Shown piece after piece: positions 24,691 through 33,164 of a DNA stretch of 64,000 nt. The notes beneath the pieces are model-generated. The model saw only the letters and a program-made list of their open reading frames with translations, ran no database searches and was not told where the DNA came from. Where the stretch lies: NCBI RefSeq assembly GCF_900240305.1, contig NZ_LT964854.1:310001-374000 (forward strand), in the 5' to 3' direction. Numbering within the stretch: position 1 is the stretch's first letter; each line of letters starts with the position of its first letter. Origin of the DNA: Ottowia massiliensis (GTDB taxonomy: Bacteria > Pseudomonadota > Gammaproteobacteria > Burkholderiales > Burkholderiaceae_C). A program made the translations under genes and the position numbers.

Positions 24691-26112
24691 ATGCACGACA
24701 TCATCTGCCCGCATTGCAGCAAGGCATTCAAGATTGACGAATCGGGCTATGCCGACATCCTGCGGCAGGTGCGCGACCGCGAATTTGACAAGCAGCTGCA
24801 CGAGCGGCTGGAAATGGCCGAGCGTGAAAAGCAAACCGCCCTCAAGCTGGCCCGCAGCGAAGCGGCCAGCCAGTTGCAGCGGGCCGCCGCTGAAAAAGAA
24901 GCGCAGATTCAGGCGCTTGAGGCCCAGTTGCAGGCCAGCGGCAAAGATCAGCAGCTGGCCGTGGAACAAGCGCGCCACGCCGCCGAAAAAGAGCGCGACG
25001 AACTGGCCCGCCAGCTGGCGCAGCAGCAACAGGCCCAGAAAGCCGCCGCGCAATTGGCCGAAGCGCGGCTGGCAAGCGCATTGCAGCAGGCCGCCGCCGA
25101 AAGCGCGGCGCAAATCCAGGAGCTGAAGGCCCGGCTGCAAACGGCTGACGCGGCGCACGAATTGAATATTGCCAAGGCCGTCAGCGAAATGCAGCAGGAG
25201 CGCGATGCGCTGAAAAGCCAGCTTGAGCAGGCAGAGATGGCCAAAAAGCTGTCCGAGCAATCCCTGAAAGAACGCTACGAAATCCAGTTGAAAGATCGCG
25301 ACGCGGCCATTGAGCGCCTGCGCGACATGAAGGCGCGCCTGTCCACCAAAATGGTGGGCGAAACGCTGGAGCAGCACTGCGAAACCGAATTCAACCGCCT
25401 GCGCGCAACGGCTTTTGCTCGCGCCTATTTTGAAAAAGACAATGACGCCAGCAGCGGCAGCAAGGGTGATTTCATTTTCCGCGAACAGGACGAATCGGGC
25501 GCGGAAATCGTTTCCATCATGTTCGAGATGAAAAACGAAAATGAAACCACGGCCACGAAGAAGAAAAACGAGGATTTTCTGAAAGAGCTGGACCGCGATC
25601 GCAACGAAAAGAAATGCGAATATGCCGTGCTGGTTTCGCTGCTGGAGCCCGATAGCGAGCTTTACAACGGCGGCATTGTCGATGTTTCGCACCGTTATCC
25701 AAAAATGTACGTGATCCGGCCGCAGTTTTTCATTCCCATGATCACGCTGCTGCGCAATGCGGCGCTCAATGCCGCCCAATACAAGGCCGAATTGGCGCTG
25801 GTGAAGGCGCAGAATGTGGATATTACGAATTTTGAAAACCAGCTCGAGGCTTTCAAGACCGCTTTTGGCAAAAACTACGATCTGGCTTCGCGGCGCTTTC
25901 AGACGGCGATTGACGAAATCGACAAATCCATCGACCACCTGCAAAAAACCCGCGATGCCCTGTTGGGCGCCGACCGCAATTTGCGTCTGGCCAATGACAA
26001 AGCGCAGGATGTGACCATCAAGAAGCTCACGCGCGGCAACCCCACCATGAAGGCCCGCTTTGACGAGCTGAAAAACCGCGAAAACCCGCAGGAGCCGCCG
26101 CGCGCAGGCTGA
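24691..26112 (+). CDS. DUF2130 domain-containing coiled-coil protein
   Basis: The 473-residue protein starts with a single CPHC knuckle (IICPHCSKAFKIDESG), followed by a long Ala/Glu/Gln-rich coiled coil (about 30-210) and the DUF2130 domain (about 215-470). That domain contains KGDFIFREQ... followed by SIMFEMKNENETT: an Asp and an E-x-K about 20 residues apart, the spacing found in PD-(D/E)xK nucleases. Nuclease activity is inference only. Codon use becomes slightly less GC-rich in the DUF2130 part. It follows ychF after 21 bp with AAGGAAGGGCCGCC before the start, so co-transcription is likely. Confidence 0.88.
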   Translation: MHDIICPHCSKAFKIDESGYADILRQVRDREFDKQLHERLEMAEREKQTALKLARSEAASQLQRAAAEKEAQIQALEAQLQASGKDQQLAVEQARHAAEKERDELARQLAQQQQAQKAAAQLAEARLASALQQAAAESAAQIQELKARLQTADAAHELNIAKAVSEMQQERDALKSQLEQAEMAKKLSEQSLKERYEIQLKDRDAAIERLRDMKARLSTKMVGETLEQHCETEFNRLRATAFARAYFEKDNDASSGSKGDFIFREQDESGAEIVSIMFEMKNENETTATKKKNEDFLKELDRDRNEKKCEYAVLVSLLEPDSELYNGGIVDVSHRYPKMYVIRPQFFIPMITLLRNAALNAAQYKAELALVKAQNVDITNFENQLEAFKTAFGKNYDLASRRFQTAIDEIDKSIDHLQKTRDALLGADRNLRLANDKAQDVTIKKLTRGNPTMKARFDELKNRENPQEPPRAG

Positions 26113-26268
26113 ACCCGCCAGCCGATCACCCGCCAAGGCGGCGAGAGGAGCGAAAGCGGTTCCGGCGCGCCCCGTGCGTTTGATCTGACGCTGCACCTGT
26201 CCTTCTGACCCGGCCAAAGCGCCCAGACGCGGGCGTTCATTCCGCTCGCGTCTTGCTCCGCCCTTTGA

Positions 26269-26359
26269 TTTTGCTCCTTTAATTGGAGCATGAGGTCCTA
26301 GTGGAAAGGGCGCAAGAGCCGTTTTTGACCCCGCCAAATCCGCTCCTCTTTTCAAGAAG
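26269..26359 (-). repeat. Family A dispersed repeat (copy A8)
   Basis: It reads TTTTGCTCCTTTAATTGGAG, CATGAGGTCCTAGTGGAAAG, ATCCGCTCCTCTTTTCAAG. It occupies the gap between the convergent DUF2130 gene and the first tandem paralogue. Confidence 0.85.
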
Positions 26360-26411
26360 CATGAGCGGGCTGTGAGCCGCAGAAGAAACGGCCCCGGGCC
26401 GGGCAGCGGCC

Positions 26412-27635
26412 TCAGTGCGCCTGCGGCGCTGGCTCCAGCCGCTGCACCACCTGCCACTGCCGCCCGTCGCGGCTGTGCAGCAAGGCCGTGGCGGCGGGGG
26501 CTTCCTCCTCCCATGTCAGGGTGGCGGCGTAGCCGAAGGCGGGGTGGTAAATGGCGTCAAAGTCACACAGCATGGCTTGCGCGGCCTGCGGCGGCAGACC
26601 GGCAATGCTCAAAGGCTGCGGCGCGCCCAGTTGCGCCGCCGCGCCATCCCAGCAGCTCACGTGCAGCTGGCTTGGCCAAGGCAGGTACGCACGCTCCAGC
26701 TCGCGCCGCGCCGTAAACACCAGCGCGCCGCACGCGTCGCCCGTGCTACAGCAGCCGATCAGGCTGAAGCCGTCCAGCACGCGCATCAGCGTCAGCGGCG
26801 GCGGCTCGCTGGCGGCAGCAGCGGCCAGACCATCAACGCGCGCCAGCAGCAGCGCCATGTAGTCGTCTGGCGCGGGCGGGCCAATCATCCAGAAAAAGTA
26901 GTCAATCGGGCCATGCAGGCCGCGCGTGAGCGGCGCGCCCAGCAGCCAGCGCGGGCCGCTTTCAACGCCAGGCAGGGCAGCCAGCCAGGCTTCCGCGCCG
27001 AGCACGTCCGACCAGCCTGCGGCAGAGGCGCCCAGTTCGTTGACGCGCCACACATCACGCCCTTGCCAGCGGGCGGCTACAGCCAGCGGGCGCACGCTCC
27101 AGCGCAGCAGCAGCGCCTCGCTGAAGTCGTAATCATCGTCTCTGCCAGCTAGCAGGCGCGGCGCCATGCCCGCCGCCCAGAGCTGGCCCGCGCAGGACCA
27201 GGCGGCAAAAATTTGCGCGTCGTCCACCGGCTCCAGCTCCACCGCCTGCTTTGCATCGGCGGCAAATACGCGCACCTGCCGCGCGGTGTTGGCGAAAAAC
27301 ACCGTCAACCCGCCCACTTGCGCGCTGACTACGGATGGATAGGGCGGCAAAACGGACAAACCCCAGCCTGTGGCAGGAGCCACGGTGAGCGGCCTGTGCC
27401 CATCCAGCAGCGCCCAGATGCGCCGCGGCGAGGCCAGCCACGGCACGCCATCTTGCGGGGCGGCATGGCCCCAGACGTACACGGTGCCGCCCTGATCGTC
27501 TCGCGGCCAGAGCCGCGCACCAATGGCCGCGCCGCCTGTGCCTGGCATCACCGTGACGGCCTGCCCCTCCGGGCCGCGCAGCACGGGCTGGGCCAGCGCC
27601 AGAAACAAGGGGTCGATTGGGGTTGATGCATCCAT
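26412..27635 (-). CDS. Hypothetical protein, tandem paralogue 2
   Basis: The 407-residue protein is not recognised. It has no signal peptide or membrane segment and is rich in Trp, Ala and short beta-type stretches (PWLASPRRIWALLDG, FTARRELERAYLPWPSQLHV, ALLHSRDGRQWQVVQRLEP), which would suit an all-beta, propeller-like fold. It is closely similar over its full length to the next upstream gene (27751-28995); differences are scattered substitutions and a few small indels that keep this frame, which supports the minus strand as coding. It is downstream of the effector-like gene at 29083-30054 in the same orientation. Confidence 0.65.
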   Translation of the reverse strand: MDASTPIDPLFLALAQPVLRGPEGQAVTVMPGTGGAAIGARLWPRDDQGGTVYVWGHAAPQDGVPWLASPRRIWALLDGHRPLTVAPATGWGLSVLPPYPSVVSAQVGGLTVFFANTARQVRVFAADAKQAVELEPVDDAQIFAAWSCAGQLWAAGMAPRLLAGRDDDYDFSEALLLRWSVRPLAVAARWQGRDVWRVNELGASAAGWSDVLGAEAWLAALPGVESGPRWLLGAPLTRGLHGPIDYFFWMIGPPAPDDYMALLLARVDGLAAAAASEPPPLTLMRVLDGFSLIGCCSTGDACGALVFTARRELERAYLPWPSQLHVSCWDGAAAQLGAPQPLSIAGLPPQAAQAMLCDFDAIYHPAFGYAATLTWEEEAPAATALLHSRDGRQWQVVQRLEPAPQAH

Positions 27636-27750
27636 GCAAAGTCCATCCTGAAAATTGCCTTTGGCTCCAGCGAGACACTCTGCGGGCTGCCCCAGAGGCG
27701 AGGGGGCAAGGCCAGCAACCCTGGCAGCCCCGGCAAGACGGGCAGCGGCT

Positions 27751-28995
27751 TCAGTCCGGCTCCGGCGCTGGCTCCAGCCGCTGCACCACCTGCCACTGCC
27801 GCCCGTCGCGGCTGTGCAGCAAGGCCGTGGCGGCAGTGATTTCGTCCTCCTTCCACGTCAGCGTGGCAGCGTAGCCGAAGGCGGGGTGGTAAATGGCGTC
27901 AAAGTCCCGCAGCATGGCTTGCGCGGCCTGCGGCGGCAAACCGGCAATGCTCAGCGGCTGCGGCGCGCCCAGCTGCGCCGCCGCGCCATCCCAGCGGCTG
28001 ACGTGAAGCTGGCTTGGCTGGCACGAGTTGTACGCATTCTCCAGCTCGCGCCGCGCCGTGAACACCAGCGCGCCGTCCGCGCTGCCGCCCATGCCGCAGC
28101 AGCCAACCAGGCTGAACCCGTCCAGCACGCGCATCAGGGTCAGCGGCGGCGGCTCGCTAGCAGCGGCCGCCGCCAGGCCATCAACACGCGCCAGCAGCAG
28201 CGCCATGTAATCGTTTGGCGCGGGCGGACCGAGCAGCAACCAGTAGGGATAGTCAAGCGGGTCATGCACGCCGCGCGTGATCGGCGCGCCCAGCAGCCAG
28301 CGCGGGCCGCTTTCCGCGCCGGGCAAGGCTGTCAGCCAGGCTTCCACGCCGAGCACGTCCGACCAGCCAGCGGCAGATGTGGCCAGTTCGTTCACGCGCC
28401 ACAGATCGCGCCCTTGCCAGCGGGCGGCCACGGCCAGCGGGCGCGTGTCCCAGCGCAGCAGCAGCGCCTGGCTAAGGTCGAAATCATCGCCGCCGCCAGC
28501 CACCAGGCGCGATGTCATGCCTGCCGTCCAGAGCTGGCCCGCGCAGGACCAGGCGGCGAAGATTTGCGCGTCGTCCACCGGCTCCAGCTCCACCGCCTGC
28601 TCGGCATCGGCGGCGAACACGCGCACCTGCTGCGCGGTGTTGGCGAAAAACACCGTCAGTCCGCCCACTTGCGCGCTCACCACGGACGGATAGGGCGCTT
28701 TAGGCGGCCCGCCGTTCCATCCCCAGCCGGTGGCTGGAGCCACGGTGAGCGGCCTGTGCCCGTCCAGCAGCGCCCAGACGCGCCGCTGCGAGGCCAGCCA
28801 CGGCACGCCATCTTGCGGGGCGGCGTGCCCCCAGGCGTACACGACGCCGCCCTGATCGTCGCGCGGCCAGAGCCGCGCGCCAATGGCCGCGCCGCCTGTG
28901 CCTGGCGTCACCGTGACGGCCTGCCTCGCCGGGCCGCGCAGCACGGGCTGGGCCAGCGCCAGAAACAAAGGGTCGATTGGGTTTGATGCGTCCAT
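27751..28995 (-). CDS. Hypothetical protein, tandem paralogue 1
   Basis: The 414-residue protein is a near duplicate of the protein at 26412-27635. Compared with it, there is a short insertion (WNGGPPKA region near residue 92) and changes such as a VGCCGMGGSADG loop. The duplicated unit includes the leader: TGCAAAGTCCATCCTGAAAA lies just upstream of both starts. The function is unknown. Its position directly downstream of the glycine-zipper effector-like gene would fit an immunity role, but nothing in its own sequence proves that. A plus-strand open frame over the same DNA is judged an artefact of GC bias. Confidence 0.65.
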   Translation of the reverse strand: MDASNPIDPLFLALAQPVLRGPARQAVTVTPGTGGAAIGARLWPRDDQGGVVYAWGHAAPQDGVPWLASQRRVWALLDGHRPLTVAPATGWGWNGGPPKAPYPSVVSAQVGGLTVFFANTAQQVRVFAADAEQAVELEPVDDAQIFAAWSCAGQLWTAGMTSRLVAGGGDDFDLSQALLLRWDTRPLAVAARWQGRDLWRVNELATSAAGWSDVLGVEAWLTALPGAESGPRWLLGAPITRGVHDPLDYPYWLLLGPPAPNDYMALLLARVDGLAAAAASEPPPLTLMRVLDGFSLVGCCGMGGSADGALVFTARRELENAYNSCQPSQLHVSRWDGAAAQLGAPQPLSIAGLPPQAAQAMLRDFDAIYHPAFGYAATLTWKEDEITAATALLHSRDGRQWQVVQRLEPAPEPD

Positions 28996-29010
28996 GCAAA
29001 GTCCATCCTG

Positions 29011-29060
29011 AAAAACGGTTCCCGGCGGCGGGCCGTGCGCTCGCAGCCGATCAAGGAGCG
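29011..29060 (+). repeat. 50-bp imperfect direct repeat, left copy
   Basis: AAAAACGGTTCCCGGCGGCG then GCAGCCGATCAAGGAGCG matches 30225-30274 in the same orientation with a handful of substitutions. The pair brackets the effector-like gene. Confidence 0.65.
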
Positions 29061-29082
29061 GCAGCGCCAGATCCGCGCCGAA

Positions 29083-30054
29083 TCAGTGAGCGGCGGCCTG
29101 ATACGCGGCTTCACCGCCACGGGAGCCAAGCCAGTAGCCGACGGCTCCTGCCGCCGCGCTCACCAGAAAGCCGGTCACGTTGCCCAGCACCGGCACGATG
29201 CTGCCTGAAGCGCTGCCAACCAGCGCGCCCGCCGCCGCCGCGCCCAGCCAGCCGCCCGCCACGCGCGAGACTTCCTTGCCCGTGTTGTCCCAATGGCCGG
29301 TCTTCATGCTTTCCTGCACCTGCCGGGTGACGGAGACGCCATCCATCACGGCCCCAACGACAGCCAGCGCACGGCCTCCATGCTTCAGCGCTTTCAGGCT
29401 GCGGCTAGCGCTGTCGGCGTTCTGGACGGCGGCATCGAAGGTGGGGTCGCTTTTGCCCGCCGTCTTGATGATCTCCCGCGAGATGGCAATTTCCTTCTGG
29501 GCCGCTGACATGGTATTGCCGCCAGCTTTCGGCTTTTCTTCCAATCGGGACGCTTCCTTGTCCCACAGATCCTCGAATGTCAGCGCGTTTTTCTTGGCGC
29601 TCTCCGAAGCGACCAGCCCCTTGGCGGAAAGCTGCTCCCGCACGTCCTTCATGATCTGGTTGCGGCTTTCGCTGGCTTCTTTGGCGGCCTGGCGCCAGGC
29701 CAGCGGATCGCCCGCCTTGGCCGGGTCGGTGATGAAGAATTTTTCCGGCAGCGTTTTCAGCGGCCGGATGTATTGCTCAATGCGGATACGCGCATCAGCA
29801 AACAGCTCGCCCGCAATGGCGTTCAGGCCGCGTTGGGGTATCTGGTAGCCGCGTTCGGTTGCAGCCAATACCTGCTTCAGGGGACGGCTGTCCTTCAGTG
29901 AGCTGCCAGCGTCCTGCGCGGCCGCCTCAAGCTGCTCAGGCAGCCAGCCCAGATGCGCGTCAACGGGCGCGGCGCGGGCGTAGCCCAGCAGGCCCGTTCC
30001 AACGCCTTTGGCGTCATCCGTACGAGGGGAGAAGGATTGCGCGGCGATGTTCAC
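29083..30054 (-). CDS. Hypothetical effector-like protein with C-terminal glycine-zipper region
   Basis: The 323-residue protein is read from GTG at 30054, chosen because AGGAG lies 7 bp before it; the frame extends to 30099 without a better site. The N-terminal two thirds are charged and helical (AGELFADARIRIEQYI, NQIMKDVREQLSAKG, AAQKEIAISREIIKTAGK). The C-terminal 70 residues are small-residue rich: VAGGWLGAAAAGALVGSASG and VTGFLVSAAAGAVGYWLGSR, a pattern found as membrane-inserting glycine zippers in some bacterial effectors and phage lysis proteins. No signal peptide, Rhs or PAAR domain is seen. Base composition is less GC-rich than the flanks. A toxin or effector role is inference. Confidence 0.55.
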   Translation of the reverse strand: MNIAAQSFSPRTDDAKGVGTGLLGYARAAPVDAHLGWLPEQLEAAAQDAGSSLKDSRPLKQVLAATERGYQIPQRGLNAIAGELFADARIRIEQYIRPLKTLPEKFFITDPAKAGDPLAWRQAAKEASESRNQIMKDVREQLSAKGLVASESAKKNALTFEDLWDKEASRLEEKPKAGGNTMSAAQKEIAISREIIKTAGKSDPTFDAAVQNADSASRSLKALKHGGRALAVVGAVMDGVSVTRQVQESMKTGHWDNTGKEVSRVAGGWLGAAAAGALVGSASGSIVPVLGNVTGFLVSAAAGAVGYWLGSRGGEAAYQAAAH

Positions 30055-30148
30055 GATATGGCTCCTGATGGAATAGGGGGACGGGCATGATACATACACG
30101 GTACTACTTACATGTGCCTATTCCTGGTTGCCGGCGCGGTTTTCCGTT

Positions 30149-30223
30149 TGCTGCGCGGCTGGCGGCGTTGCAGCCCATCCCGCCGATTCGCGGCCCCACG
30201 CGGCCAGATCGTGAGCAGGTTCT
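30149..30223. repeat. Family B repeat, right-hand fragment
   Basis: GGCGGCGTTGCAGCCCATCC, GATTCGCGG, CGGCCAGATCGTGAGCAGGT follows the right half of family B with the centre deleted. It lies beside the right 50-bp direct repeat. Confidence 0.55.
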
Positions 30224-30224
30224 A

Positions 30225-30274
30225 AAAAACGGTTTCCGGCGACGGGCTGCGTGCGCACAGCCGATCAAGGCGCG
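30225..30274 (+). repeat. 50-bp imperfect direct repeat, right copy
   Basis: AAAAACGGTTTCCGGCGACG then ACAGCCGATCAAGGCGCG is the partner of 29011-29060. It lies just after the EamA gene stop. Confidence 0.65.
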
Positions 30275-30299
30275 CCGAAGCCGCGCCAGATGGGCGCGA

Positions 30300-31196
30300 T
30301 CAGGTCGCAGGCCGGGGCGGCGCTGCTGTTTTCAGACGCAGCCGCTTGCGCCAGAGCGAAGCGGCCATGCCGCTGGCGGTGATGAGGATGATGCCCAGCC
30401 AGCCGGTCAGCGGCAGGTATTCGCCAAACAGGGCCACGCCATACAGGGCGGCGAACACGATGCCTGAATACTGGAGGTTGGCGACCAGCATGGTGGCGCT
30501 GCGGGTGTAGGCGCGTGTGAGGCAAAGCTGGCCGAGCACGGCCAGCAGGCCGACGGGCAATAGCCACCAGGCGCCGGGTGTGTTCAGGCCATGCCAGCCG
30601 GTGATGCACGTAGCTGCCGCGCCAGCCAGGGCGGAGCCGAGCGAGAAATAGAACACGGTGCGCGTTTCCGGCTCGCCCAGGCGTCCCAGGGCGGCTACTT
30701 GCATGTAGGCCATGGCGGCCAGCATGCCCGAGGCCAGGCCGATCAGGCCGGCCACGTGTTCGTCTTGCGCGATGGCCGGGCGCAGGATGAGCACAACGCC
30801 TGCGAACCCCGCCGCGACTGTCAGAGCCAGCGGCCACTGGGCGCGCAAATCGTCCCAGCGGCGCATGAGCAGCGCGCCGCCAAGCACGAAAACGGCGATC
30901 CACACGCTGCTCATGTAGTTGAGTGTCATGGCCGTGGCCAGCGGCAGGTGGGCCATGGCGTAGAACCATGCGCTCATGGCGCCCACGCCAACGACGTTGC
31001 GCCATGCATGCGCCCAGGGCCAGCGCGTGGCCAGCGGCACGCCGCGCATGCGCACCAGCGCCGCCGTGAAGAGCATGCCGAAAAGGCCCCGGTAAAAAAT
31101 GATCTCCAGCGGCGTGAAGTGCGCGGCGGCGTATTTCACGCACACGCCCATGCTGGAGAAGAAGAAGGCGGCGGCAAGCATCCATGCGGCCTGCAT
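30300..31196 (-). CDS. EamA/DMT-family transporter
   Basis: The 298-residue inner-membrane protein has about ten hydrophobic segments in two EamA repeats: SSMGVCVKYAAAHFTPLEI with FYRGLFGMLF in the first, and YTRSATMLVANLQYSGIVFA with LFGEYLPLTGWLGIILI in the second. These resemble the S-adenosylmethionine/drug-metabolite transporter group; the substrate is unknown. The start at 31196 is set by AGGAG 9 bp upstream; the frame is open to 31697 without support. Confidence 0.88.
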   Translation of the reverse strand: MQAAWMLAAAFFFSSMGVCVKYAAAHFTPLEIIFYRGLFGMLFTAALVRMRGVPLATRWPWAHAWRNVVGVGAMSAWFYAMAHLPLATAMTLNYMSSVWIAVFVLGGALLMRRWDDLRAQWPLALTVAAGFAGVVLILRPAIAQDEHVAGLIGLASGMLAAMAYMQVAALGRLGEPETRTVFYFSLGSALAGAAATCITGWHGLNTPGAWWLLPVGLLAVLGQLCLTRAYTRSATMLVANLQYSGIVFAALYGVALFGEYLPLTGWLGIILITASGMAASLWRKRLRLKTAAPPRPAT

Positions 31197-31303
31197 GACG
31201 TGAAGCTCCTGAAAGGCGAAGGCGAAAAAGAAGCTCCGGCAGCCTGTGAAAGGCCGCCGGAGCTTCTGGCAAGAAACAGCCGGATTGTCGCCGCCGCGCG
31301 ATA

Positions 31304-31609
31304 TCAGCGGCAGCGGGCGGGGTATAGCGAGCAGTTCACGCCTTGGGCGTTGAACATGTAGTTGTTGGTGTTGCGGATGGATGGGTCGGGTATTTCGATA
31401 TCGGGCCGGATGGGCAGGCCGCTGAGGTCGGCCTCGGGCTGGGGCACGGACACGGGCTGGGCCGGGGCTTGCTGCTTGGCGGGCTGAGCCGCAGGGGCAG
31501 GGGCCGCTGCGGGGGCGGCTTGCGCGGCAGGCTGCGCGGCGCTTTCCTGGGCATGTGCGGCAGTCACGGACAGGGCGGCCATCAAGGCCAGTGCAAAAAG
31601 GTGTCGCAT
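31304..31609 (-). CDS. Small exported Ala/Pro-rich protein
   Basis: The 101-residue protein has a clear signal peptide (MRHLFALALMAALSVTAAHA, cleavage after residue 20), an Ala/Pro/Gln-rich low-complexity stretch (about 25-55) and a C-terminal part with two Cys (NNYMFNAQGVNCSLYPARCR) that could form a disulfide in the periplasm. It is not recognised. AGGAG precedes the start by about 8 bp. It could be in one unit with the transporter 107 bp downstream. Confidence 0.7.
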   Translation of the reverse strand: MRHLFALALMAALSVTAAHAQESAAQPAAQAAPAAAPAPAAQPAKQQAPAQPVSVPQPEADLSGLPIRPDIEIPDPSIRNTNNYMFNAQGVNCSLYPARCR

Positions 31610-31808
31610 GTGAGGTGGCTCCTGAAAAGGTTAATGAATGTGCATTGTGCGTTGCCTTGGGCGCTTTCAGGCAGCGCGCGTAGCGCAACAGCGACAAAAC
31701 GTGACAAGTGTCACGCTTGTGGGGCCTTGGGTGATATCTGGCGATGGCAGCTCATGTGGGCAGGCTCGGGTTCAGCCGCGAAAGAGCCTGCGCAAGCGGT
31801 TCTGGCCG

Positions 31809-32054
31809 CTAGCGCCGCCGCAGCACATGAGTGAATTCGCCTGCGGATTCGCTTTGGGCCACCAGCGTGTTGCCGGTCTGCTGCGCGAAAGCCTGAAAGT
31901 CGCGCACGGAGCCGGGGTCGGTCGCCAGCACCCGCAGCAGCTGGCCGCTTTGCAGCGTGGCAAGCGCTTTTTTGGCGCGCAGGATGGGCAGGGGGCAGTG
32001 CAGGCCGCGGGCATCTACTTCGGCGGCGGGCGGCGGGCAGGTGTTTTCTTGCAT
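31809..32054 (-). CDS. TusA/SirA-family sulfurtransferase
   Basis: The 81-residue protein has the family signature DARGLHCPLPILRAKKAL near residues 14-31 with the single conserved Cys that carries persulfide, followed by LRVLATDPGSVRDFQAFAQQTG. TusA relays sulfur from IscS to tRNA thiouridine and other pathways in the cytosol. The neighbouring gene is cysM, also in sulfur metabolism, but repeat A9 separates them. Paralogues of this family are common, so the exact TusA role is not certain. Confidence 0.88.
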   Translation of the reverse strand: MQENTCPPPAAEVDARGLHCPLPILRAKKALATLQSGQLLRVLATDPGSVRDFQAFAQQTGNTLVAQSESAGEFTHVLRRR

Positions 32055-32085
32055 GGCAGCGCGGAGAAGGTGTGGAGGCGCAGAT

Positions 32086-32173
32086 TTTCGCTACTGTATC
32101 AATAGCATTATGTCCTAGTGGAGCTTGCGCGAAATGGCATTTCGCGCTCCTGTATTTGCTCCTGTTTTTGATA
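32086..32173 (-). repeat. Family A dispersed repeat (copy A9)
   Basis: It reads TTTTCGCTACTGTATCAATAG, CATTATGTCCTAGTGGAGC, TTTGCTCCTGTTTTTGATATG. It fills the gap between cysM and the tusA-like gene. Confidence 0.88.
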
Positions 32174-32181
32174 TGACGGAG

Positions 32182-33102
32182 TCAGGCCGGAAAGACGCCG
32201 GTCGAGAGGTACCGGTCGCCCCGGTCGCAGACGATGAACACGATGGTGGCACCGCTCTCGCGTTCGGCCACTTGCTGGGCGGCCCAGCACGCGCCGCCAG
32301 AGGAGATGCCGGCGAAGATGCCTTCTTGCCGGGCCAGCTGGCGGCTGGTTTCTTCGGCATCGGCCTGGGTGACGGAAATGAGTTCGTCCACGAGCGAGGC
32401 GTCGTAGATGCGCGGCTCATACGCTTCAGGCCACTTGCGAATGCCGGGAATGCGAGACCCCGCCGAGGGCTGCGCGCCAATGATGCGCACAGCGGGGTTG
32501 CGGCTTTTCAGATAGCGCGCAACGCCGGTGATGGTGCCCGTGGTGCCCATGGCGCTGACGAAGTGGGTGATGCGCCCGCCGGTCTGCTCCCAGATTTCAG
32601 GCCCCGTGGTTTCCACATGGGCGCGGGGGTTATCGGCATTGGCAAACTGGTCGAGCACGCGGCCCTTGCCCTGGCGCTGCATTTTTTCAGCCAGATCGCG
32701 CGCGTATTCCATGCCGCCCGAGCGCGGGGTGAGGATGAGTTCCGCGCCATAAGCCTTCATGGTTTGCGCGCGCTCCACGGAAAGGTCTTCCGGCATGACG
32801 AGCACCATGCGGTAGCCCATGATGGCCGCCGCCATGGCCAATGCAATACCGGTGTTGCCGCTGGTGGCCTCAATCAGCGTGTCGCCGGGGCGCACCTCGC
32901 CGCGCGCTTGCGCGCCCTGAATCATGGCCAGTGCCGCGCGGTCTTTCACCGAACCGGCAGGGTTGTTGCCTTCCAGCTTGCCGAGAATGACGTTGCCCCG
33001 CTGCCCGCAGCCGGGCATGCGCGCCAGGCGCACCAGCGGCGTGCGGCCAATGACGTCTTGTATGGTGGGGTACTGAATTTCCTGGGGAGATTGCTTGCTC
33101 AT
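32182..33102 (-). CDS. cysM: Cysteine synthase B (O-acetylserine sulfhydrylase)
   Basis: The 306-residue fold type II PLP enzyme makes cysteine from O-acetylserine and sulfide or thiosulfate. The PLP Lys is in NNPAGSVKDRAAL near residue 51, the substrate loop is EATSGNTGIALAMA, and the phosphate site AMGTTGTITGVARYL. QVAERESGATIVFIVCDRGDRYLSTGVF at the C-terminus fits CysM rather than CysK. The start at 33102 (MSKQSPQEI) is preferred over the open upstream frame, which runs across the tRNA gene. Confidence 0.93.
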   Translation of the reverse strand: MSKQSPQEIQYPTIQDVIGRTPLVRLARMPGCGQRGNVILGKLEGNNPAGSVKDRAALAMIQGAQARGEVRPGDTLIEATSGNTGIALAMAAAIMGYRMVLVMPEDLSVERAQTMKAYGAELILTPRSGGMEYARDLAEKMQRQGKGRVLDQFANADNPRAHVETTGPEIWEQTGGRITHFVSAMGTTGTITGVARYLKSRNPAVRIIGAQPSAGSRIPGIRKWPEAYEPRIYDASLVDELISVTQADAEETSRQLARQEGIFAGISSGGACWAAQQVAERESGATIVFIVCDRGDRYLSTGVFPA

Positions 33103-33143
33103 GGGGTGAATATACGGCGTGCGGCTGCCAGTGGATGCTGTGC

Positions 33144-33149
33144 CATAAT
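33144..33149 (+). promoter_or_regulatory. -10 box of tRNA-Leu
   Basis: CATAAT ends 15 bp before the first base of the tRNA, a suitable distance for a short 5' leader. Confidence 0.5.
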
Positions 33150-33164
33150 CCGCCGCTTTCCGCC

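Noticed and set aside
23560..26514. 984-codon open frame on the minus strand
   Set aside because: It lies opposite ychF and the DUF2130 gene, both certain; the translation is low-complexity His/Gly/Ala/Gln-type and is a GC-bias shadow.
27655..28986. 443-codon open frame on the plus strand over a tandem paralogue
   Set aside because: Differences between the two paralogues preserve the minus-strand frame better, and the plus-strand product is repetitive Arg/His/Gln sequence.
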